Shown: piece after piece, positions 45,772-56,055 of the stretch | How the letters are laid out: each line of letters starts with the position of its first letter | Position numbering within the stretch: the stretch's first letter is position 1 | NCBI GenBank assembly: GCA_018343915.1 | Contig: JABRWF010000003.1 | Location: 3,100,001 to 3,164,000 of the forward strand | Direction: 5' to 3' | Length of the DNA: 64,000 nt | Origin: Agroathelia rolfsii | Taxonomy: Eukaryota > Basidiomycota > Agaricomycetes > Amylocorticiales > Amylocorticiaceae | The notes under the pieces: model-generated | What the model saw: the letters and a program-made list of their open reading frames with translations, nothing else | Told to the model about the DNA's origin: nothing | Database searches by the model: none | Translations under genes and position numbers: made by a program

Positions 45772-46318
45772 GGTATCTAATAACCGTGGCATCTTAGGTC
45801 CTCACAGAGTCACAGGTAAGGCCTGTACTAGTGCTAATAGGGGAGCAGAGTATACGACGTCCTCAATACTTCTTCAGGTAGAATCTTTGCAGGTTATCTA
45901 AATCACACTGTAGTTGTCAAGACAAGGATAAATGGAAAGTGCCGGCGCTACCAGTATGACATAAACTGTTATAAAATGACGAAGCTCTGAAGCTGGAAAC
46001 AGTTGGCCTCTGACGCGTCTGTGGCGCTTACAGCCACATCAAACCACATGACCGACAGAATCCAACCGTCCAGATGACCAGCATTGAAGATCTTTCTAAG
46101 ACATTGCAGAGCATCCCCAGGCTTGATACCTGGAAGTCAAATCACCTCAACCCGGAAGGACCGGTGTTTGGTTGATCACTCCGGTCACTTGATCTCGTTA
46201 AAGTGTTCATAAACTTGAACTACAAGTTAGATTATAGCTTGAATCAGGCAGGAAACATTGTCAATTGGTCTATGATTACATTTTGCATGCACGAGACGAC
46301 AATAAGATAGATGACGGG
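45772..46318. other. Intergenic, promoter side of intact F-box gene
   Basis: About 550 bp with no supported gene. Some sequence next to the F-box start (45772-45800) resembles the matching flank of decayed copy 1 (about 7775-7805). Confidence 0.45.
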
Positions 46319-47708
46319 TTACCACCACACGGAGCCCTTCATTAGTCGTCTCCCCGTTCTAATGACCTTGACACTCTTCAAAGTACCGTCAGAGTTGAAA
46401 ACGGCACCCACATCCGTGACACCGCTGGGATGTCTCATTCTAACGAAGCCTTCCTCCGGTCCGCTTCCTTGCCTCTTCGCGCGACTCTCTTGCATGATTT
46501 CCCAGGCCACCGTTCCAGGCACTTGAGCAGCGGCGCCTAGACACAGGCCAACGGTACCAGGGACGGCTTTGTGGAGTACACCCATGGAGAGAGCATGAAT
46601 GACGATTTCGACGCCCTTGTCTATGTCCTCTTGAGTGGGCAAAGACAACACAGCAACCTTCGGCTGTGCTTGGGTCAACGGATCGAGGCCCATGAGAACA
46701 GCACCAGAGCGTCGGATTTTCTCCAGCAGTTTCAATGTATCAGAATGAGCAAAGTCGATGGGCTCTTCTTCGCGAAGCCCGGCTTGTGCGCGAAACTGCT
46801 GTGCAGCCAAAAACACCGTCGGATTAGTAGCGTCGACACATGAGACGTGTAAAACGGAGTTTTTGTCCAAGGAAACTTCACTCGTCGGGCTTCCAGCTGG
46901 CAAGAGCTTGCCTGTCCGGGCACCGGCGGGATGAAGGAATTCCATGTCAATACGTGATGCAAATCCGGGTACTCCAGCCATTTCCACCTCTGGTAGATCC
47001 AAAACAGCCGTTGGAGATACGTCAGAGCTTGACAGTGAGACAGGGAACGTGGTGTCGACGGCCTTGTTGGTGTTCGTGTTGAATGAACGGACCGTAACGC
47101 GTGTGGGAGTCTCTGTATTCTGTTCTGAAGGCCGCACATGGCAAATTCCATCGTCAAGGGCAAATGCTCCGATCATGCTGGAGAGATTTCCACAGTTCCC
47201 AGATATGTCTATGACTGTATCCTTAATACCTAGTGTAAAGGCTTCTCAGCATATACATGAATATGAACTTGAAATAAACATTCATACCAACTTGGACAAA
47301 TGTATAAGCAACATCGATTCCTTGTTCTTTCTGCTCTGTTGTAGGCGTGCCAACAACGCATATTTTCGACAGGCTTGATATGCCTCCGCCCATGCCATTC
47401 AGCTGTCGTCCATACGGATCTGGTGATCCCATTAATCCCAGAAATACTTTATTCCATTCCTCTGGATTCTCGGGAAGATGGTTCCTATTGATGAATATAC
47501 CCTTCGAGGTGCCTCCACGAATAAATGTTGCCGGTAAGGGATTTGCAGGTAGGTTCTTCCCACTAGCAGAAGCTATTCCACGTCGGCCAGTAGAGGATGT
47601 GACGAAATTGAGATCTAGGGAGGATTTTCCTAGCCGGGCATTGGTGGTTGATATTTGGCGATAGAGACTACGCACATGCATTAACCGTCGTAGGAGATGC
47701 AAGTACAT
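46319..47708 (-). CDS. PrpF-family isomerase (methylaconitate/3-methylitaconate isomerase fold)
   Basis: Two exons (47708-47288 and 47229-46319, intron 58 bp) give 443 residues. Residues 1-55 are basic and Ser/Ala-rich (MYLHLLRRLMHVRSLYRQIS), a likely mitochondrial presequence. The PrpF/DUF453 domain follows with hallmark PATFIRGGTSKGIFI, MGSPDPYGRQLNGMGGGISSL and TFVQVGIKDTVIDISGNCGNL, ending with HPSGVTDVGAVFNSDGTLKS. The fold is that of diaminopimelate epimerase; PrpF in bacteria isomerises trans- to cis-2-methylaconitate next to AcnD in the methylcitrate cycle. Here neither aconitase nor methylcitrate genes are adjacent, so the substrate is open, though propionate metabolism in mitochondria would fit. 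Confidence 0.88.
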
Positions 47709-48043
47709 ACTTAAAATGATGGTTTGCGCCGCAAATCAGAGTACAAGCTCAGTCCGACAGTCGGATGGAGGAGTGGAGGTTGCCGGCGGACATTTTGATT
47801 GGTAAGGAGTGTTATAGTGCACTGAACATCCGCTACCAGTTGGGTTCAACAGTTAAACTACACCTTGATCTCAGCTCAATTGCCGAGTTGTACTGCTACA
47901 AAATATGCTAATAATAACATCATTTTGGATCGAAGACAGAACAAAAGATACACATGAGCTCTACTAATCAAGTTTAGACACCAGTATTGGTAAATGAATA
48001 ACTGAAGATTAAATATTGCTTGTTGCAAAGTCCATTATACAAT
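47709..48043. other. Intergenic between PrpF-like and BRF1 genes
   Basis: About 335 bp between two same-strand genes, presumably the PrpF promoter and BRF1 3' UTR. Nothing else recognised. Confidence 0.5.
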
Positions 48044-50335
48044 TTAGAATGCCTCTTGCTCGTACATGTCATCCCAACCTCCCGTATCACTGCCCTTATC
48101 ATCGCCGTAATCCGCTTCATGGTTTGCATCAACATCTTCCTCGTATGCGGATGTTGGAAGGGATACAACGTTCCGTGCCCCAGGCGTAGTAGAGTGCTTA
48201 GCCCGATTACTATCAGTGGTGATTGCGTCCCCTTCTTCTTCAATAACCATCTCTCCCCCCTCGTCCTTATCGTCGTCAAAGACATATAAGCCGGTATCTT
48301 CAACCTTGTCATCATCTGCTATGGCATCGTCGACAAACAAGTCTTTGAGAGCGTTGTAGTTGATCCTCTTGCTGTATTTGGTGTTTTTCTTGAGAAGATT
48401 GTGCACTGATTCGGCCACCGTGCTTCCTGTAGGTGTCGATGCATCGCGGGGCCTATTCGTAGACTTACGGCGCTGTTTGTAATCCTCAGAAAAGGGAAAC
48501 AGAAAAATTGAAAGAAGTTGTCCAACGCGGGATGCGAACCTTGCGACTTTTTGCCTCCGAGTCACCCTGAGCATTTTTGGCTACTTAACCGTTAAGCAAA
48601 AGAGTGCAATAACCAGAAAGCTTCCGTAACACTTACCAGCTATTGATTCTAGATAATCTCGATTTAACTCAACCCATACTCGCTCCTTGATTTTGACCTC
48701 TTCCTCTGTCATGATGAAGGCGTCGAGTTCAGCTTCATCAAGCCCAAGAAGTTCTTCATCAATTCCTCTCTGAGCTTGACGGCGCTCGTCAACCTCGTCT
48801 AGTGCTGACGAGAGCTGTGTCCCCTGCTCATTGGAAAGATATTTGGAGACTTCTTCCGATATAGCCTCGTCGATTGCAACATCAGCTGGATTTGATTCCA
48901 GGTTGACACTTTCGGGTACTTTAGGAGGCAGAAGACTAGGGTCTATGTTGGCGTCATCTGAGTCGGGAAAAAAGAGAGGTAGCGTGTTATCTGGTTCTTT
49001 GTCATCTAGTTCGGGTGTGACCGCTTCTGCCAGAATACCATCTTGGAAAATACTGGGGTCAACACGCACAAGCGTTGCTTGCATTTCTTGCGCCGTTGTA
49101 TCGTCGGATTTCAATAGAGCCTCCTTTTCCCACTCCTCCAGTTCTGGCTCTCCGTCATCATCCCCTCGCTTCCGTTTTTTTCGACCTTTGGTCTTCTTTT
49201 TCGTTATTTTCCCATCTCGGTCCTCTTCACGCTCTTTACCCTTAGTATAGGCTGGAGGATCCATTTCTTCGTCCAGCCAGACGTTACGAAAATCTGTCAC
49301 AGTCAGTGCGCCAGTAGGGGTCTCCGCAAACTCTTCTAAACGCTTCTTCAAGGTTGTATCCGCGATCTTGACAACTTGTACTATCTCCTGGACACTCCTC
49401 CGGAAGTTGTTCATGCGAGCGGCTAAAAGTAAAGCAGCGCCGCATATACCCGCTGGTCGTCTTCCTCGGGTGAGCCAGTCACGATCGAATCGCTGTACGA
49501 GGCGTACCGCATCTGAAGCCACGCGATGGGTTTCTTCGCCGAATTCGAGTAAAGCTGCAAACCGTGAGATGTAATGGGATGGATCAACAAGCGGTAATCG
49601 AAGGTTAAGGGTTTGCACAAGTTGAAGATATGTATGTCCAAGTTCGAACACGTTCACCTGGAAGAGACATGAGTTGAGTTAATCATTGGATGCCATAGCT
49701 ACGGACTTGGAGAAGGTCGGAAAAGTCGATCAACATGTAATTGCGTGTCTCCTTCTGTCTACAAGCCACGTAGAGACAGACTGCAACAACGTTCATGCTT
49801 TTGCGTCCCTTTGTGAACTTGTTTTCCACGGCGAGTGTGTAAAGCCGAGTTGCGGCTAAACAAACAGTGTCGGATAGATGCATGACGGCCGCAATGTTCT
49901 GGATCTTCCTATTGGCTGAACATTTCGTATAAGCAAGAGTTCAGAGAAGTGAGCATTTGCATCATGATACCATTTGCAATAGTTTGCTCGCGGGATTCAG
50001 AGTGATTGCGATTTCCGAATGGGCCACTCATACGTGCACCAGCTATGACGACGAAACTCGATTAGCGTCAAGCGCATCCTATGCTGAGATGTGAACCTCA
50101 CTAGCGCCCTGGCCTACGAAGGAGCCCTGTACCATGGCAGCACCCGTTGATGTTTCTCCAAATACGATCTCATTGACTATGGTGTTTTCTTCTACAATGG
50201 TACCACATTTTGAACAGAAGCCATATCCGCCAGCGGTGTCGTATTCGAAGATAGTTCCGCTGCAGCTTTGGCAGATTTGCTGAGAAATTTATCGGTTAAA
50301 CAAGAAATGGGTTTCTGATGGAATAAATATACCAT
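48044..50335 (-). CDS. BRF1: TFIIIB subunit Brf1 (TFIIB-related factor)
   Basis: Brf1 brings RNA polymerase III to tRNA and 5S genes with TBP and Bdp1. The N-terminal zinc ribbon QICQSCSGTIFEY, then GFCSKCGTIV, has four cysteines (about 50225-50280). Two cyclin folds follow: the first includes AATRLYTLAVENKFTKGRKS and MNVVAVCLYVACRQKETRNY; the second FELGHTYLQLVQTLNLRLPL and GICGAALLLAARMNNFRRSV. An acidic and Lys-rich linker follows (KKTKGRKKRKRGDDDGEPEL). The C-terminal Brf1 homology block is KRINYNALKDLFVDDAIADD. The best start I find is an ATG at 50333-50335 standing alone before an intron (50274-50332), so the first exon's coding part would be a single codon. A very short exon (GDSEAKSRK, about 48540-48566) also lies near the 3' end. 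The gene is divergent from RRP42 across about 245 bp. Confidence 0.92.
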
Positions 50336-50580
50336 TTTGCTGGAGGACCCTGAAGGCACTCGGTATAATTAGGATGGCAGTTTTGCAGACACAGATGCAA
50401 CGAATGTGCTAATGGTTTCAAGAGTGAGCAATGCGCGTGATGGCATAAAGTCAAGTGAAAAAATTCTGACCAAGACGCGCCGAAGTCTCGATGAGGCTTG
50501 ACTCGGACCAAGTCATTGCAGGACAAACAGTCTGATATCACACAACTCACCTGGGCTTCATTGCTTTTTTATGACTGATC
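50336..50580. promoter_or_regulatory. Shared divergent promoter region of BRF1 and RRP42
   Basis: This 245-bp interval separates two head-to-head genes for RNA machinery (Pol III factor and exosome ring subunit). Both promoters, and any 5' UTR, must fit here. I cannot name specific sites with confidence. Confidence 0.5.
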
Positions 50581-51665
50581 ATGGCATCTGTTACTCCATC
50601 GGCACTCTCTAAAGCTGAAATATCTTACATCAGAGCTTCTCTGACGTCTGAGCCCCCTTTGCGCGCCGATGGGCGAGGACTATTTACTTTTCGTAATATC
50701 GCTCTCGAAACTGGCGTCGCTCCTCTGGCGAATGGCAGCGCCCGAATTAGTCTTGGTGGAACTGAGGTTTTGGCCGCTGTAAAGCTCGAGGTAGACGATG
50801 TGTCAGGCAGCGATGATACTGGGAGGATATCCATCAATGTCTCTTGGTGCGCAGCGTACCATGTATTGCAAATGAATTTTAACAATAGATCGACCGTAAG
50901 CCAGCACTCCCGCGTCTCATCCTCATATGTCGTCTGCGGCCATAGACGATCTCTCATTAGACTTGAGCAGCATCCTCCAAACCACACTCGCTCATCCTAC
51001 CCTTCACCCTAAAAATCTTTCCATCCTACCCCGCTCAAAGGCTTGGCTCTTGCACCTTGATTTGCTTGTTCTTTCCGACAGAGGAAACATCGTAGACACT
51101 CTTTTCCTGGCTGCCCATGCAGCACTACGGGATACTCGAGTTCCCCGGACGCGCGCTATAAGTTTCCGAACCGACAAAGAAAACATCGAAAACTCGAGCG
51201 GTCTGGATACGCGACAAGTCACTCGTGCTACGGACTTCGAAGTGCCTGATTATTGGGATGAAGGGGAGCTCCTTGATGCACATGGTTGCTGGCCCGTAGC
51301 CATCACACTGAATGTGATCGATCCATCTCACTTCTTTCTCGATGCCTCAGCCTCGGAGGAAATAGCTGTACCTGTACGCCTATTACTGGTAATTTCGTAT
51401 CATCAGTCCAGTACAGTGGAAGGGGCTCTACAGGCGATGCGACTGCTCGGTCCTGCAGAACTCGGAACTGGACAAATTCAGGATCTCGTGAAGGTACCCA
51501 TCTCCGATTTCCTTTATCCATTTAGCGTTTCTCATTCCATAAGTACAGAACGGCGAATTGTTCGCTCGACAACTATACTCAGGCCTCGATGCGAAGTTGC
51601 AAGAAGAGACCCACAGAAGAGGTCAAAAGGCGATCAAGACTTTTGAAGCAACTCAAATCCGATGA
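50581..51665 (+). CDS. RRP42: Exosome ring subunit Rrp42 (EXOSC7)
   Basis: This is an RNase PH-like, non-catalytic subunit of the six-membered ring of the RNA exosome, which processes and degrades RNA in nucleus and cytoplasm. Three exons (50581-50846, 50905-51493, 51549-51665) give 323 residues in frame. The start MASVTPSALSKAEISYIRAS leads to PPLRADGRGLFTFRNIALET and GVAPLANGSARISLGGTEVL, the shared RNase PH core. The body includes SKAWLLHLDLLVLSDRGNIV and DTLFLAAHAALRDTRVPR. The C-terminal helix reads LDAKLQEETHRRGQKA. The acceptor at 50904 was chosen because it keeps the frame into CTPASHPHMSSAAID; other AG choices break it. The introns are 58 and 55 bp. Phosphorolytic residues are not expected, and I make no claim of activity. 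Confidence 0.9.
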
Positions 51666-52561
51666 AATAGGGTACAACAATATGAATCGTTTTTGGAGGC
51701 CCCTTTCCGCAAGTTCACCTCTCCATTTAAAGCTCAGTATTACATCAGTTCCAAAAAATTATTGCAGCAGACATAGATAGTCCTTATCATTTTGAGTAGG
51801 CTGGTGGATGGTTGCAATGAGCGGTTGCTAGAACACAAGTGCTGTAATGATACTCGCTGACTACAATGTAACCTCCTGGGGAAAGCAACAATTGAAGCTA
51901 TCGTATTGTTGAATGTCGACACTGCATGGGCCATACAGCAACCATGACGGCAACTGCCGGTCCTATCAGAGACGTTTCTTCCAATACATCATTTTTCGGG
52001 ATGGGATCTGTTCTCGAGGCTACCGTGATATCCAATGGCATCGGACAGCAACAGCCATCAAACAATGTACGCACGGCCAAATCGTCCATATGACTACATG
52101 TAGTGTCGTTGATCGGCGGCGTTGATCTTGGGTTCTATTTAACGTGCATGCAGGTAGCATTGTTCCCAGGGATGAACTCACTTTTACGCGTACGCGACGT
52201 AGCATGATGTATGTACATGATGTGCATATACTCTCCCTCGCCATGTGATTTGCGATCCTCGTAACCGTGTCATGGAGTTCATCGGGTCACTAACGAAATA
52301 CACCGGCTTGAGTTTTTTTTTTCAATCAAAAAGCAGGTTCTTCTGCGTATGATGCACTACATCGATTTCTAATCATGATGAGTTGCTATGCTCCAAGATG
52401 TATATTTCCTATAAAACCCAACCAGCCCTCGACAAGAGCCTCTCCAGCTTCCGCTCATCCTTCGCATATTTTCCCTCTGTTATTACTGGGCCTGGTGCTC
52501 TTTGACCCCTTTATTCAGCCTTTACACTATTTGACTACTTGTACAACTTTGTCTTATCAAG
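51666..52561. other. Intergenic, about 0.9 kb
   Basis: 3' flank of RRP42 and promoter region of the secreted repeat protein. A C/T-rich leader precedes the next start. No supported gene. Confidence 0.5.
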
Positions 52562-53699
52562 ATGATCTCTCACATCCGCTCCTTCGTCCTCGCTTCTTTG
52601 CTCTTTGGAACAGCGCTGAGCGCACCTCTGTTTTCACGTGGTATTGATGCTACAACAGCTTTGAGTAATAACACCTCTCGATATCCTCAGCAATAAGAGT
52701 ACTGATAATTTGACAAAGGTAACGGTCAACTTGCGCAACAACAGAATGCGCAGTTTGCCACTCTATCATCCAGTTCACAATGCACTAGCGGTACAGATGC
52801 ATGTGTTCAAGGCAAGTTATAGTGCAGGGGTCTACTTGAATAACTCTGTAAACTGAGTTCGTCGCCTTCAGGTCAATTTGCGCAGTGTGTCAACGGGGCG
52901 TTCAAGCTCACCAGCTGCGCTTCTGGTACCCAATGCCTGTCATTACCTCTTGTAAACGCTGCCGGCACGGTAAGCTAAAATATCATCCCTCGTCGGCTTT
53001 CACGTCGTCTGATATATGCATATAGTCTATTACGTGCGCAACAGAGGCAGATGCTGCTCAACGCATTGCTGCGACAGGCGCAACGGGTGGAGTCACTGGC
53101 AACGGTTCCGCAGCTTCCAGCTCCTCTTCCGCTACATCATCAGGACAAGCATCTTCTGACGCTGCGTCTACGACCGCAGTGGACAGCACATCTAATACCA
53201 ACACCGCAGCAGCCACCTCTTCCGGCTCTAGCAGCTTCAAACTTGGTGAGTAATGGAAAAAAGAGACGTCGAGCACAACTGATTATTTATTATTTTAATC
53301 AAGCCAATGGCCAACAGGCTCAATCTCAAAATGCACAATTCGCAACTTTGAGCGCATCTTCTTCATGCACCGATGGCCAAGAAGCCTGTGTTGATGGGAA
53401 GTTTGCCCAGTGTGGTCAGTACTGGATTAAGACATTTTTGTTTCGACGATAATGTATCTAAACCAATGTTCAGTGGGCTCATCGTTCGTGACTACCTCTT
53501 GCGCGGGTGGATTGCAATGCCTTGCCCTTCCCCTGGTTAACAGCGCGGGTACTGTGAGTAGAGTTTGTGCTGTCTAGAAATCATCTTTAGCTCAACGTTC
53601 ATCTTTGATTCATAGTCGATAACTTGCACGACCGAAGCCGATGCTAGCACGAGAATTGCGGCAACCGGAGCGACTGGCGGTATAGATGGATCATCTTAG
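52562..53699 (+). CDS. Secreted protein with two CBM19-like cysteine repeats
   Basis: The start MISHIRSFVLASLLFGTALS gives a signal peptide of about 20 residues, followed by a short pro-like segment (APLFSRGIDATTAL). Two homologous domains follow, each split at matching places by introns. Unit 1 runs GQLAQQQNAQFATLSSSSQC, then TSGTDACVQGQFAQCVNGAF, then ASGTQCLSLPLVNAAGTSIT. Unit 2 runs GQQAQSQNAQFATLSASSSC, then TDGQEACVDGKFAQCVGSSF, then AGGLQCLALPLVNSAGTSIT. A Ser/Thr/Ala-rich linker (about 53090-53240) joins them. The six-cysteine spacing resembles carbohydrate-binding module family 19 (chitin-binding) domains, which in agarics occur in small secreted proteins. Each unit ends IAATGATGG. 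The stop is at 53697-53699. A cell-wall or chitin role fits but is inferred from the family only. Confidence 0.75.
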
Positions 53700-53924
53700 A
53701 TCGAGTATAGTGGACTTTTGTGTATGAATAATTCAGGTTGAATTAATTATTGAGGGTTGAGGGTTACACAGCTGAGCTGAATGCGTGAGTAAGTAGTGTA
53801 TAGAGACAGTCAGCCGGGACATAACTGTACAAGAAAGCTTGCAGAAGTTCGTCTAAATAAGTCTCTAGAAACACTGCCATGGAATCTAGACCTCTAAAAA
53901 AAAAGACTCCGTAATCCAGCAAAA
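53700..53924. other. Convergent spacer
   Basis: Short tail-to-tail region between the secreted repeat protein and the TatD gene, with T/A-rich sequence and an A9 run near 53900. Confidence 0.4.
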
Positions 53925-55334
53925 TCAGATGTTATAAACCTGGCGGGCAGCCTCTCTCCCATCCCTTAAAATACGATCAGCATCCCACCCTTCACCCGCC
54001 ACATCGGCAGCAAAACTTGCTGTCCATGGGATCATACCTGTATGGCTGAGAGGCAATCTCCCAGGCAGTTTAGGCAGGGTATTGTATATATTAGATGGTA
54101 CCATGAAGGGTGCATCTGTCTCAAGGACAATCCGCAGAGGGCTGTTAGAGTCCCTTTTTACCATGCCACGGATGGTGGCAGAAGTATTCAAGTTGGTTGA
54201 ATAGGTGATGACACCTGGTCGTTTTATGATACCAGTGGTAAGCACATGTTCATAATCCATGGTGAGAACCCCTACCTGTAACACCAATGTATAGATTGGG
54301 GAAATGTTCAAGCAATCGCTGAGCAAACTCAGGGCTATCAGTGAAGCAATGTATATGTATCTAAAAATTGATCTTTGACATTGAAATTACTGTTGTTCAA
54401 AACTGTAAGTGTATATACCTTGTAATCCTTAGGAACAATTGCTTTTAAGATTCTTTCGGTGTCCTCCTCGGCTTCTCGAGTATGAATTGTCAATGGTTTG
54501 CCCAGCCGTATGGCCTGCTTTAGTTGGCGTTCCAGTACTTTTTGTTGTACTTCTCTAGGAGAGTTGTCATAATGATAATCTAGGCCAATCTCTCCCCAGC
54601 CCACACAGCGAGGGTGTGCCATGGCTTCCACGCTGATAAGACCAGATTAATTAGAAGCATCAGGAGGGAAGATCGTGTGTCCTTACATTTGGTTTTCTAT
54701 TTCATCCGTATATTTTGATGCATCATGTGGGTGCACTCCTAGAAGTCGTACATATTGTTAAAACATAACCACTTGCAATGTAATTTAGGATACAAAATTA
54801 CTTACCCATTACAAACCAATAATCAATTCCACCCCAAAAATCTCTCCTCTGCTCCTCAGTGAGCGCCGAGTCTGCAATCTCTTTCCATATTGCCAAAGGT
54901 GGTGCTTCACAATAAACATCTACAATCGCCTCGACCTGCTTTGAGCCGTCGTCCTTGGCATTATACATCCCCCTCACGAACTCGTGGATAGTCGCATACT
55001 TCCCCTTGGGGTAGTTGCTCCGATATGACTGGAAAGTAGACACAAGATGTGTGTGTGTATCCACGATCTTTACGTCGCTGGGTGGACTGGTCAGTTTGAA
55101 GTGCTCTTCTCCGGGGATAGCCTTGATTTTCTTATTTTTGCCCATTATACGTTTGGTCCCTGGCGGTTTAGCGCTGATATTTCTGTTGGGGCTATGGTGC
55201 GTCGAGCAGAACTTGCTGAGAAGGTGGGTGTGCAGAGAGGGAGCCGTCAAATATTTCGAGTAGTTACTAATAGCAGCAGCACGTCGTAAGGTAGCGGAGT
55301 TGAGCCCAGCTCGAATGACTCGAAAGGACATCAT
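53925..55334 (-). CDS. TatD-family metal-dependent hydrolase/DNase
   Basis: The protein starts MMSFRVIRAGLNSATLRRAA, a basic, Ser-rich stretch of about 60 residues compatible with mitochondrial import. A downstream ATG (MGKNKKIKA) could give a cytosolic form. The TIM-barrel metallohydrolase motifs are VDTHTHL (metal-binding His pair), MGVHPHDASKY across an intron, GWGEIGLDYHYDN, PLTIHTREAEED, IHIHCFTDS and LETDAPFMVPS. The C-terminus is ILRDGREAARQVYNI. Introns are at about 54726-54806, 54636-54690 and 54290-54420. TatD enzymes act as 3'-5' exonucleases or endonucleases with roles in apoptosis-like DNA breakdown and repair; no adjacent partner suggests a special job here. Confidence 0.88.
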
Positions 55335-56055
55335 TCCAGCAAGTGACCCGGTACCGGTTCACCGTCGCGTAGGATGGTGTATTAGTGCAAGAGGTTAATT
55401 TCTACATGGTGTCTTGTATATAAGCGAGAGACTTGCAAATACATGCGTCTATAGGCCAGCCACCAATCGACGTCTAAGAGTTTCAAGTCGTCAAGTGCAC
55501 CAGCACGTCACACTCCAATTAGGATTTCTCCAGTCAGTGAAGTCATAAAAAATCCATTTCATCATAGTCAAGTATATAAGAATACCGCTAGGAGAATAAT
55601 TGACATATATAATGCATGAATGAGTCGCGTGATCAATACATGAGTGAGAATAACAAAGTCGTGGGGTGTCTTGCAAGTCTTGGTAAAAACACGTCGCGGG
55701 AGAGAGAAAAGGAAACGTTAAGAGGAAAAGTCAATGGAGAAGTTAGCGAGTGGAAGGGTTGATCGTCGGAAGACGAATAGACGAGAAAAAAGACGATATG
55801 TATCAGATGAAGAAAAGGAAAAGGGGGAGGGGAGTCTGTACAACTAGAATTGCTTCTAGGAGACGGAAGAGATGTATGTCGCGCGCAGAGACAATAACAG
55901 CATGCGAAGGAAAATGAGACAGCAAATAGGACAATGGAGAGATCAGAAAATGACACAAGGAGGAAGAGGGGCGAAAGAAAAATCGACAAATGTACAAGCG
56001 ATCGTCCAAAGAAGGAAAGAAAATAATATATGAAGAACAAAGAAATGTGAAATGA
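55335..56055. other. Intergenic between TatD and Byr4-like genes
   Basis: Promoter region of the TatD gene, then a purine-rich (minus strand pyrimidine-rich) 3' flank of the Byr4-like gene. Open frames here are made of low-complexity sequence and are not supported. Confidence 0.5.

Noticed and set aside
48500..48600. tRNA-like sequence on the minus strand (GGTTCGCATCCCGCG with a preceding GGTTAAGTAGCC)
   Set aside because: The arms do not form a T stem or acceptor stem, and the stretch is explained by a BRF1 intron, the mini-exon GDSEAKSRK and the next intron.
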